Assembly (NCBI GenBank): GCA_015063695.1
Contig: SVTQ01000026.1
Span: forward strand, 1 to 33,127
Direction: 5' to 3'
DNA: 33,127 nt
From: Oscillospiraceae bacterium
GTDB lineage: Bacteria; Bacillota; Clostridia; Oscillospirales; CAG-272
Numbering within the stretch: the first letter of the stretch is position 1; each line of letters starts with the position of its first letter. The notes under the pieces were generated by a model. That model made no database searches. It was given only the letters and a program-made list of their open reading frames with translations, and was not told the origin of the DNA. The translations under genes and the position numbers were made by a program. Shown in pieces: positions 22,996 to 28,724 of the stretch.

Positions 22996-23024
22996 TTGAA
23001 GTTTTTTTCACAATATGCTAAAAT
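22996..23024 (+). promoter_or_regulatory. Promoter of pepD
   Basis: -35 TTGAAG (22996-23001), 17-bp spacer, -10 TAAAAT (23019-23024), then AAGGAG 5 nt before the ATG at 23070. Confidence 0.7.
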
Positions 23025-23069
23025 CGGAATATAATTATTAAGAATTTACCCACAGGTCAAGGAGTTATT

Positions 23070-24503
23070 ATGAGAATTCTCGAAAACCTCGCACCCGAAA
23101 GAGTGTTCTACTATTTTGAAGAAATATCAAATATCCCCCGCGGAAGCGGCAACGAGGAGGCAGTTGCAAAGTATATCGAAGGCTTTGCAAAGGAACGCTC
23201 CCTCGAAGTGATAAGAGACAAAAACAACAACGTATTTATTAAGAAGCCTGCATCAAAGGGCTACGAAAACGCCCCCGCAGTGCTCCTTCAGGGACATACT
23301 GACATGGTCTGCGAAAAGAACGAGGCAACGGTCCACGATTTTCTCACAGACCCCATTAAACTCGTCCTCGACGGAGACACCCTCACCGCAGACGGCACAA
23401 CTCTCGGAGCCGACGACGGCGTTGCAGTTGCCATGATGCTCGCCCTTCTTGAGGACGAAAAGGCAGTCCACGGCCCCCTCGAATGCCTCTTCACAACGGA
23501 GGAGGAAACGGGGCTCGGCGGTATGAAATCCTTTGACAAATCCCTTATCACCGCCAAATATATGATAAACCTTGACTCCGAGGACGACGACACCGCAGTT
23601 ATCTCCTGCGCAGGGGGCTCAAGATGCGATTTTCTCTTTTCTGATATCCCCCTTGAAAAGTGCAACAGCGAGATAACTCTCACCGTAAAAGGACTTATGG
23701 GCGGCCACTCGGGGGCAGATATCCATCTCGGAAGAGCTAACGCCAACAAGGTTGCCGTAAAGCTCCTCTCGGGAGTTGAAAACGTCCGTATCATAAGTAT
23801 TAACGGCGGCAGTAAAGATAACGCAATACCCCGTGAATGTACAATAGTTTTCACCGCCGACGATCCCATGGAGGTTCCCGATATCATAGAGGAAAACGCG
23901 GAAGAAGTAAGAGCCTCCCTCTCTGATGACGACAAGGGCTTTGACGTTACCTGTACGTATAAGCGCGGCAATTTCCACTGCTTCGCCGAAAAGTACAGCC
24001 GCAGCATCATAACTCTTCTCTCCTCTCTTCCCTACGGCGTGATCGACATGAGCCGCACCGTCGAAGGACTTGTTGAAAGCTCCTCCAACCCCGGTGTCGT
24101 TAAGACCGAGGGCGCAAACGTAACGGTGGTCACCTCCTCGCGCTCCTCAGTTGAAGCAAGACTTGATGCCATAGAAAATACACTGGACAGCCTTGCAGAG
24201 TTCACAAAGGTCACAAAGCACAGCCACCGCGACAGATACCCCGGCTGGGACGTGACCGAAAACTCCCACCTCCAGGAAAAATATAAGGAAACTTATATTG
24301 AGCTCTGCGGCGAGACACCCAAAATAATGGGCATCCACGCAGGCCTTGAGTGCGGACTTATCAAGAGCGCACTTCCCGAAATTGACATCATTTCCGTTGG
24401 CCCCAACGCAAAGAATATCCATACCCCCGACGAGAGCCTCTCCGTCTCCTCGGTAAAAAAGCTCTGGGATATTCTCCTTTCCCTTCTTAAGAAGCTTAAA
24501 TAG
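23070..24503 (+). CDS. pepD: Aminoacyl-histidine dipeptidase (M20 family)
   Basis: Cytoplasmic metallodipeptidase of 477 residues that hydrolyses Xaa-His and other dipeptides. The N-terminal catalytic half contains EISNIPRGSGNEE, QGHTDMVCEK (metal His and Asp), GTTLGADDGVAVAMMLALLE (bridging Asp) and FTTEEETGLGGM (general-base Glu). The inserted lid/dimerisation region runs about residues 205-395 and includes GLMGGHSGADIHLGRANA. The C-terminal metal-ligand region has IHAGLECGLI and ISVGPNAKNIHTPDE with the final His. All metal ligands expected for PepD are visible. It is a single-gene unit, divergent from ispDF, followed by repeats with no strong terminator directly at the stop. Confidence 0.95.
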   Translation: MRILENLAPERVFYYFEEISNIPRGSGNEEAVAKYIEGFAKERSLEVIRDKNNNVFIKKPASKGYENAPAVLLQGHTDMVCEKNEATVHDFLTDPIKLVLDGDTLTADGTTLGADDGVAVAMMLALLEDEKAVHGPLECLFTTEEETGLGGMKSFDKSLITAKYMINLDSEDDDTAVISCAGGSRCDFLFSDIPLEKCNSEITLTVKGLMGGHSGADIHLGRANANKVAVKLLSGVENVRIISINGGSKDNAIPRECTIVFTADDPMEVPDIIEENAEEVRASLSDDDKGFDVTCTYKRGNFHCFAEKYSRSIITLLSSLPYGVIDMSRTVEGLVESSSNPGVVKTEGANVTVVTSSRSSVEARLDAIENTLDSLAEFTKVTKHSHRDRYPGWDVTENSHLQEKYKETYIELCGETPKIMGIHAGLECGLIKSALPEIDIISVGPNAKNIHTPDESLSVSSVKKLWDILLSLLKKLK

Positions 24504-24526
24504 ACCAACATAAACGATTGACATAA

Positions 24527-24638
24527 CGGGAGGATATGGAAATCCTCCCCTACGAAGGGATTTGACGTTCACCGCACGTGATATAACAACGTATTATTTC
24601 ATCATTCATTCGGTAGGGGAGGGCCTTGGTCCTCCCGC
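24527..24638. repeat. Facing pair of GTAGGGG-family palindromes
   Basis: A reverse copy (24527-24553: CGGGAGGAT .. ATCCTCCCCTAC) and a forward copy (24613-24638: GTAGGGGAGGGCC .. GGTCCTCCCGC) face each other 59 nt apart, as at 12673-12748. The reverse copies at the two sites are also close in sequence. Confidence 0.72.
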
Positions 24639-24650
24639 CGAATACAAAAA

Positions 24651-24676
24651 TATGCACCTTTCGGACAAGGTGCATA
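24651..24676. repeat. TATGCACCTT hairpin, copy 1
   Basis: TATGCACCTT, loop TCGGAC, AAGGTGCATA, then TTTC. An identical 26-nt hairpin occurs at 24914-24939. Confidence 0.65.
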
Positions 24677-24771
24677 TTTCAGACTGAAGACAAACTCGGT
24701 ATAACGCAGATGTGTGTGCAAAAATTAGATGTACCACACTTTTCGCGGCGAAGTACAACTAACATACAAGA

Positions 24772-24790
24772 GGCGGGCAAAATGCCCGCC
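24772..24790. repeat. Short G/C hairpin
   Basis: Perfect 8-bp stem GGCGGGCA / TGCCCGCC with loop AAA, lying between the two TATGCACCTT hairpins. Confidence 0.5.
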
Positions 24791-24799
24791 ACATCTGCT

Positions 24800-24858
24800 T
24801 TTGGCGAGTTTTCCTCTCTACCGTAGGTCACTACGCCGACGAGAGAAAAATCGCCAAA
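24800..24858. repeat. TTTGGCGA inverted element
   Basis: Terminal arms TTTGGCGA and TCGCCAAA enclose a second pairing (TTTTCCTCTC with GAGAGAAAAA) and an inner CGTAGGTCACTACG hairpin. This looks like a mobile-type intergenic element. Confidence 0.6.
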
Positions 24859-24884
24859 TCTACCTTCGTTTCTCTCAGTCTGTA

Positions 24885-24944
24885 TCAGAGTGTAGACTTT
24901 GTCTACACTCTGATATGCACCTTTCGGACAAGGTGCATATTTTT
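24885..24944 (+). terminator. Tandem hairpins upstream of the DUF4830 gene
   Basis: A perfect 13-bp stem (TCAGAGTGTAGAC / GTCTACACTCTGA, loop TTT, 24885-24913) is followed directly by TATGCACCTT hairpin copy 2 (24914-24939) and TTTTT. The second has intrinsic-terminator form on the plus strand 47 nt before the DUF4830 start codon. It may insulate the gene from upstream transcription or attenuate its leader. Confidence 0.55.
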
Positions 24945-24991
24945 GTATTTCCCCGAATATATATGTAACAAAAAACCACGGAGGAACCAAT

Positions 24992-25636
24992 ATGTTCGTA
25001 TATTCGGTAAAAGGAAACACATTAAAGCTTGCAGGGATAATATGCCTTGCCGCAGTTCTTATGCTCACACTGCTTCTTCTCGTTCCCGATAACTCGGAAA
25101 ACATCACTCCTCAGGACGAAGCACAAGCAGTTGCCGCAGAGGGGGAAAACACGGAAACGGGAGAGGCGGAAACTGAAAAGACAGAGGACACCGCCGCCCC
25201 CGAGGAAAACAAAACAAAGGAAGAAAAAACGAACTACAATAAGATAAAGACCAACGAGGACAGAATAAAATTCCTCGAGCAGTTCGGCTGGCAGGTTGAA
25301 AACGAGCCCGAGGAGGAGGTCACGGTAAAGATCCCGAGAACCTTCGATAACGTGCTGAATTCCTATAATAATATCCAGCTCCATCAGGGCCTTGACCTCA
25401 CAAAATACTCGGGCAAGGAGGTCTCAAGATACACCTATAAGGTCACAAATTACCCCGACTACTCAGGCGACGTAAAAGCAAATATCATCGTCTACAGAAA
25501 CAGAGTTATCGGCGGAGATATCTGCTCCGCAGACGTTGACGGCTTTATAAAGGACTTTACCTTCCCGACTTCCGCTTCAGACGACGCAGTTGCAGAAGAA
25601 GCTCCCGATACCACCGCCGACACCACCGCACAATAA
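24992..25636 (+). CDS. Membrane-anchored DUF4830 protein
   Basis: A 214-residue protein with one N-terminal membrane anchor (about 11-31: LKLAGIICLAAVLMLTLLLLV), a Glu/Thr-rich low-complexity linker (about 35-83) and a C-terminal extracellular DUF4830 domain (about 84-190): RIKFLEQFGWQVENEPEEEVTVKIP, YNNIQLHQGLDLTKYSGKEVSRYTYKV and VIGGDICSADV. The C-terminus returns to low-complexity Ala/Thr/Asp sequence. The function of DUF4830 is unknown; it is common in gut Clostridia. GGAGG lies before the ATG. It is a single gene between a terminator-like hairpin upstream and a hairpin array downstream. Confidence 0.85.
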   Translation: MFVYSVKGNTLKLAGIICLAAVLMLTLLLLVPDNSENITPQDEAQAVAAEGENTETGEAETEKTEDTAAPEENKTKEEKTNYNKIKTNEDRIKFLEQFGWQVENEPEEEVTVKIPRTFDNVLNSYNNIQLHQGLDLTKYSGKEVSRYTYKVTNYPDYSGDVKANIIVYRNRVIGGDICSADVDGFIKDFTFPTSASDDAVAEEAPDTTADTTAQ

Positions 25637-25642
25637 TAAAAC

Positions 25643-25758
25643 TGCCCGACGGAAGTCGGGCAATATAACTGCACGAAATGCAATATAACTGTGCGAAGCA
25701 CAATATCACTGCGCGAAGCGCAATATAACTCGCCGAGGCGGCATTAACGCCTCGGCGA
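25643..25758. repeat. Palindrome array B, 20-nt period with ATATMAC linkers
   Basis: Five hairpins joined by ATATAAC or ATATCAC: TGCCCGAC/GTCGGGCA (25643-25662), TGCA/TGCA (25670-25682), TGTGC/GCACA (25690-25702), TGCGC/GCGCA (25710-25722) and TCGCCGAGGCG/CGCCTCGGCGA (25730-25758). Starts at 25670, 25690, 25710 and 25730 are exactly 20 nt apart. The array fills the whole gap between the convergent DUF4830 and DUF1540 genes, and its end hairpins probably serve as their terminators. Confidence 0.82.
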
Positions 25759-25762
25759 ACTG

Positions 25763-25957
25763 TTATCTGCAGGAGTTACCGTTGCAACCGCTCTTAGGTG
25801 CAAAAGACTCACAGTCAGTACACTTAACTTCCGTGGGGTTTGCCTCGTGTGTGCCGACCTGAATTTTTTCAAGAGCACAGTAGTTAGCATCACCGCAGTG
25901 GTGAGTGCACTGAGTTACGGTACAAGCGATACAGTGATTAGCCTTTTTGTTTTCCAT
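25763..25957 (-). CDS. Small Cys-rich DUF1540 protein
   Basis: A 64-residue protein with nine Cys residues (CIAC at 9-12, Cys17, 21 and 27, CTDC at 46-49, Cys58 and 63). Positions 7-32 (NHCIACTVTQCTHH..YCALEKIQVG) match the DUF1540 pattern, here followed by a second CxxC-rich portion. The Cys spacing suggests metal binding, but no function is established; DUF1540 proteins are widespread in spore-forming Firmicutes. The ATG at 25957 follows GGAGA; a longer frame starting at 26017 would put this Shine-Dalgarno inside the gene. It is convergent with the DUF4830 gene and divergent from the YwaF-like gene. Confidence 0.85.
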   Translation of the reverse strand: MENKKANHCIACTVTQCTHHCGDANYCALEKIQVGTHEANPTEVKCTDCESFAPKSGCNGNSCR

Positions 25958-26069
25958 CTTAAAAATTCTCCGTTCAAAAAACTTTGGGACTAATAAGCCC
26001 GTATTTATTTTGCTCACCTTAACGTCTTTTATGCTCCCACAATATTCCTTTAAAGTTTATTTAAGGTCA

Positions 26070-26097
26070 TTGCATTTTTCAAAAAAAGTGGTAAAAT
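26070..26097 (+). promoter_or_regulatory. Probable promoter of the YwaF-like gene
   Basis: -35 TTGCAT (26070-26075), 16-bp spacer and -10 TAAAAT (26092-26097) on the plus strand. Confidence 0.55.
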
Positions 26098-26177
26098 GGT
26101 GAGTGTAGAAAAATGTCGAAAATGCCGACCTCTTTTTTATGGCATTTCCCCTGTACAAAAAGGAAGTGACTTTCATT

Positions 26178-27038
26178 TTGGAAATTCTCGGAAATATAAT
26201 AAATATCCTCGATGCAAGAATGGAAACACCGCAGCCTTACGGCTGGTTCCACCTCATGTTCTTCGCCCTCTCAATAATAGGCGGCATCGTGCTTTGTATC
26301 GCAAGACCGAAGGGTGACGAAAAATTTGTAAGACGAATGATCCTCACCGTCTCCCTTACGGTTCTGATACTTGAAATATATAAACAGTTCAATTACAGCT
26401 TCAGCTACGACGGCTCGGCAATAACCTTCGATTACCAGTGGTACGCATTCCCCTTCCAGTTCTGCTCCACCCCCATGTACGCAGGACTTCTTGCCGCACT
26501 TGTCAGAAACAAAAAAATACATAACGCACTTTGTGCCTACCTCGCAACCTTTGCGCTTTTCGCAGGGCTCTGCGTAATGCTCTACCCCGCCGACGTATTC
26601 ATCTCCACCATAGGCATCAATATCCAGACAATGATATGCCACGGCACAATGCTCACCGTGGGAATATACCTTCTTGCCACGGGATACGTAAAGAGCGAGC
26701 ACAGAACCGTCCTTCGCGCCATCCCCGTTTTCGCGGCGTGTATCATCCTCGCTATGATAATGAACGAGGCGGCACACCTTTCGGGACTTCTTGAGCGCGA
26801 GACCTTCAATATGTTCTTTATAAGCCCCCATTGTGAAGGAACGCTCCCCGTATACTCAATAGTTCAGAAATACGTCCCCTTCCCCTTCTGTACTATCATC
26901 TATATAAGCGTATTCTCCCTTGCCGCCTATGTCATTCTCCTCATTTCAATGGCAACGAAGAAACTCGCATCAAAAAACATTAAAAACAACAAGCGAAGCC
27001 TCGCAGGGGAGGGGCTGTGCTGTGAGGATTTCATTTGA
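26178..27038 (+). CDS. YwaF/TIGR02206-family integral membrane protein
   Basis: A polytopic membrane protein with about seven hydrophobic segments and the family pattern PYGWFHLMFFALSIIGGIVL near the start, then YQWYAFPFQFCSTPMY and GTMLTVGIYLLATGYV. Function is not established for the family (it is related to TMEM164-type proteins). I prefer TTG at 26178, 8 nt after GGAAGTGA, which gives 286 residues and places the first helix as in the family. An in-frame ATG at 26139 has no ribosome-binding site but cannot be excluded. The last 15 or so residues (RSLAGEGLCCEDFI) are encoded by repeat-like sequence ending in a GGATTTCA/TGAAATCC-type hairpin, so the natural C-terminus may have been altered. 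Confidence 0.82.
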   Translation: MEILGNIINILDARMETPQPYGWFHLMFFALSIIGGIVLCIARPKGDEKFVRRMILTVSLTVLILEIYKQFNYSFSYDGSAITFDYQWYAFPFQFCSTPMYAGLLAALVRNKKIHNALCAYLATFALFAGLCVMLYPADVFISTIGINIQTMICHGTMLTVGIYLLATGYVKSEHRTVLRAIPVFAACIILAMIMNEAAHLSGLLERETFNMFFISPHCEGTLPVYSIVQKYVPFPFCTIIYISVFSLAAYVILLISMATKKLASKNIKNNKRSLAGEGLCCEDFI

Positions 27039-27104
27039 AATCCGAGGAAATGCCCTTGGGGTACTCCTCACGTTGCAGAGCGTTAAAAGCATAGATCATC
27101 ACAA

Positions 27105-27136
27105 AACCCCAAGCCGTCTTATGACAGCTTGGGGTT
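27105..27136. terminator. Bidirectional terminator between ywaF-like gene and hipT
   Basis: Perfect 10-bp stem AACCCCAAGC / GCTTGGGGTT with a 12-nt loop. The minus strand continues TTTTG; the plus strand continues CACTTTATT. It ends the hip operon and probably the converging gene. Confidence 0.78.
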
Positions 27137-27143
27137 CACTTTA

Positions 27144-28088
27144 TTAAGCTAACAGATTAACTCTCTGCTCAATCAACTCCGCAAGAACCTTTTTCATATC
27201 ACAGGGCATATATGACTCCATACACATAGTAATATATCTATCCTTAAGATTTGCGATCTTTTCGATCATCTTCTCAGCAGATCTGTCCGAAACACCAATC
27301 GCTTCAGCAAAAACAAGAAAATCCTTCCTTCGGATATTTTGCTTTTTACCGTTGACCGTAAGTGCCATCTGTTCTTTATCGGAAGGAATAACAACGTTTG
27401 TCGAAAGCATATCATAAGCGGCAGACAGAACGTAGCTTCCGCTTCCCTCTGCGGTTTCGATAAGCGAAAAATTCTTCAGATGCATATCGGAATTTCCCAC
27501 CGCAAAAGAAAAAACGACTCGCAAAAACAATTCCGTTGCATCAAGTCCTTTAACGGAAGAGTGTGCAGAAATGATCTTCCCGCAACGTTCATAGGATCCG
27601 CGGTATTTATCTTCGGTAAGTCTGCCGTCGAGCTGACAAAAATCCTCCATTGCGAGAATTTGCCCTTCTCTTCGATCAATACGCTTTGTAATATACGCAA
27701 AGGCATTATCCTGAGAAGGCAGTCTGAGCAAAGCATAGGGCACCGTCTTGATACCGCTCGCCTCTGCCATCTGCATTATAAGAAACTCCATTTCGGGCAA
27801 GGCGGCATATTCGTCTGCCTGTGGCTTAAGAATATACCCTGTAGGATAATTTACAAGAGTCAGACGGGGACTTTCCTCAAGGGAAAGATGCAAGGAAAGC
27901 TTTTTCTGCACTCCGGGAACCGTAAAGCCCTTCGTGGTGTTATCAATGGCGATCTGATTTAAAACCTCTTTTGAAACGTCAATATCGGGAAAATCAGCCG
28001 TTCCAAAAAAAGCTTTTACACAGGATCTATGCCACCCGTGCTCATTTTCGGTTCGAAGCGTTTTTCCGCAACACAAACAGTAACTCAT
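27144..28088 (-). CDS. hipT: HipT-like serine/threonine kinase toxin
   Basis: A 314-residue HipA-family kinase lacking the N-subdomain-1, which is encoded separately upstream. It opens with a zinc-knuckle-like CLCCGKTL..HRSC (4-23). The kinase core has a Gly-rich loop TTKGFTVPGVQKKLS (51-65), nucleotide-binding Lys near 88 in GYILKPQ, the catalytic loop GNSDMHLKNFSL (Asp201, Asn206) and the metal Asp in AAYDMLST (226). All catalytic residues appear intact. Known background: in Escherichia coli O127 HipBST, HipT phosphorylates tryptophanyl-tRNA synthetase and HipS neutralises it; the target here is unknown. The ATG overlaps the hipS stop and follows GGGGGTGAAGGA. Confidence 0.87.
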   Translation of the reverse strand: MSYCLCCGKTLRTENEHGWHRSCVKAFFGTADFPDIDVSKEVLNQIAIDNTTKGFTVPGVQKKLSLHLSLEESPRLTLVNYPTGYILKPQADEYAALPEMEFLIMQMAEASGIKTVPYALLRLPSQDNAFAYITKRIDRREGQILAMEDFCQLDGRLTEDKYRGSYERCGKIISAHSSVKGLDATELFLRVVFSFAVGNSDMHLKNFSLIETAEGSGSYVLSAAYDMLSTNVVIPSDKEQMALTVNGKKQNIRRKDFLVFAEAIGVSDRSAEKMIEKIANLKDRYITMCMESYMPCDMKKVLAELIEQRVNLLA

Positions 28089-28414
28089 TCCTTCACCCCC
28101 TTGATCCGGACGTTCCCTATAGGATCCTTACATGCAACAAGAAGAAGACCAAAGCGATCTTTTCGATCGATCTTCCAATTGCGGCTTACAATATCAAGAA
28201 GCCAGCCTTCGGGAATGAGCCCGTCAAAAAAGGCAAACAAAGTTTTTGAAGTGTATTCTTCCTTACGAACAGGCAAAGTAAGACTTACCGCCGAAGGCTT
28301 TTCACTTTCAAGATACCTTTCATCATAAACGAAGGAGTAGCCGAAATCTGTTTCCTTCAATGTTCCCGCAAAGGTATTTCGCACGTATACGTAAGCAGTT
28401 CTGTATGCCTCCAT
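28085..28414 (-). CDS. hipS: HipS-like small subunit (HipA N-subdomain 1)
   Basis: A 109-residue protein matching the N-terminal couple_hipA segment of full-length HipA: AYVYVRNTFAGTLKETDFGYSFVYDERYL, then ISLTLP-type sequence VSLTLPVRKEEY, then LFAFFDGLIPEGWLLD and DRFGLLLVACKDPIGNVRI. In E. coli HipBST the equivalent free subunit is the antitoxin for HipT, which is the role inferred here. It overlaps hipB by one base (TGATG) and hipT by four (ATGA), so all three are translationally coupled. GGAAGGA provides its ribosome-binding site. Confidence 0.87.
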   Translation of the reverse strand: MEAYRTAYVYVRNTFAGTLKETDFGYSFVYDERYLESEKPSAVSLTLPVRKEEYTSKTLFAFFDGLIPEGWLLDIVSRNWKIDRKDRFGLLLVACKDPIGNVRIKGVKE

Positions 28415-28614
28415 CAGTCATCCTTCCTTCCCGGAACCGCCTTCATGCCAAACATTGAAAGCGCCTGATTGACCTTATCCATACGGACGGTTTCCTTCCC
28501 CCTCTCAAGTTCACGGACAAAACGAAGCCCGAGACCGCTACGGATAGCAAACTCTTCCTGAGTGAGCCCCGCCTCTTTTCTTTTCTGTTTAATAAATTCA
28601 GCAATAGTTTCCAT
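28414..28614 (-). CDS. hipB: HipB-like HTH repressor
   Basis: A 66-residue Xre/Cro-type DNA-binding protein: FIKQKRKEAGLTQEEFAIRSGLGLRFVRELERGKETVRMDKVNQALSMFGM, with the helix-turn-helix at about 15-37. It is expected to bind the three operators in its promoter and repress its own operon, as HipB does. The ATG at 28614 is only 6 nt past the -10 box, so transcription would begin at or near the A of the start codon and the mRNA would be leaderless. A longer frame starting at 28701 would run through the promoter and operators and is rejected. Confidence 0.88.
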   Translation of the reverse strand: METIAEFIKQKRKEAGLTQEEFAIRSGLGLRFVRELERGKETVRMDKVNQALSMFGMKAVPGRKDD

Positions 28615-28620
28615 ACATAT

Positions 28621-28649
28621 ATTATACACCCCATCGGGTACAATGTCAA
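28621..28649 (-). promoter_or_regulatory. hip operon promoter overlapping operator 1
   Basis: Consensus -35 TTGACA (28644-28649), 17-bp spacer and consensus -10 TATAAT (28621-28626) on the minus strand. The spacer contains operator 1, so a bound repressor would block RNA polymerase. Confidence 0.9.
28624..28640 (-). promoter_or_regulatory. hip operator O1
   Basis: On the minus strand TACCCGATGGGGTGTAT: half-sites TACCC and GGGTG around GATG. It overlaps the -10 box and is in inverse orientation to O2. Confidence 0.75.
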
Positions 28650-28665
28650 CATTTTTATTGATATT

Positions 28666-28684
28666 TATACCCGATGGGGTGTAT
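28666..28684 (+). promoter_or_regulatory. hip operator O2
   Basis: TATACCCGATGGGGTGTAT. Its core matches O1 perfectly in inverse orientation, with centres about 42 bp (four helical turns) apart. Confidence 0.75.
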
Positions 28685-28705
28685 TTATTCGCAATAATCA
28701 AATTT

Positions 28706-28724
28706 TATACCCGAAGGGGTACGT
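28706..28724 (+). promoter_or_regulatory. hip operator O3
   Basis: TATACCCGAAGGGGTACGT: the most symmetric copy, TACCC-GAAG-GGGTA. It lies about 40 bp from O2 and abuts the stop codon of the upstream GH172-like gene. Confidence 0.7.

Larger units (their letters stand above)
24504..24991. other. Hairpin-rich spacer between pepD and the DUF4830 gene
   Basis: No gene is seen. The spacer holds two GTAGGGG palindromes in opposite orientation, two copies of a TATGCACCTT hairpin, a GGCGGGCA/TGCCCGCC hairpin, a long TTTGGCGA..TCGCCAAA element and a 13-bp-stem hairpin. Open frames across it on either strand lack ribosome-binding sites and simply traverse the repeats. Confidence 0.65.

Noticed and set aside
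24500..24990. tRNA or other structured RNA gene in the hairpin-rich spacer
   Set aside because: The hairpins do not form a cloverleaf or match a structured RNA I know; identical duplicated hairpins fit repeats better.
25643..25758. CRISPR array
   Set aside because: Repeats are only 7 nt and the variable segments are self-complementary hairpins; no cas gene is present.
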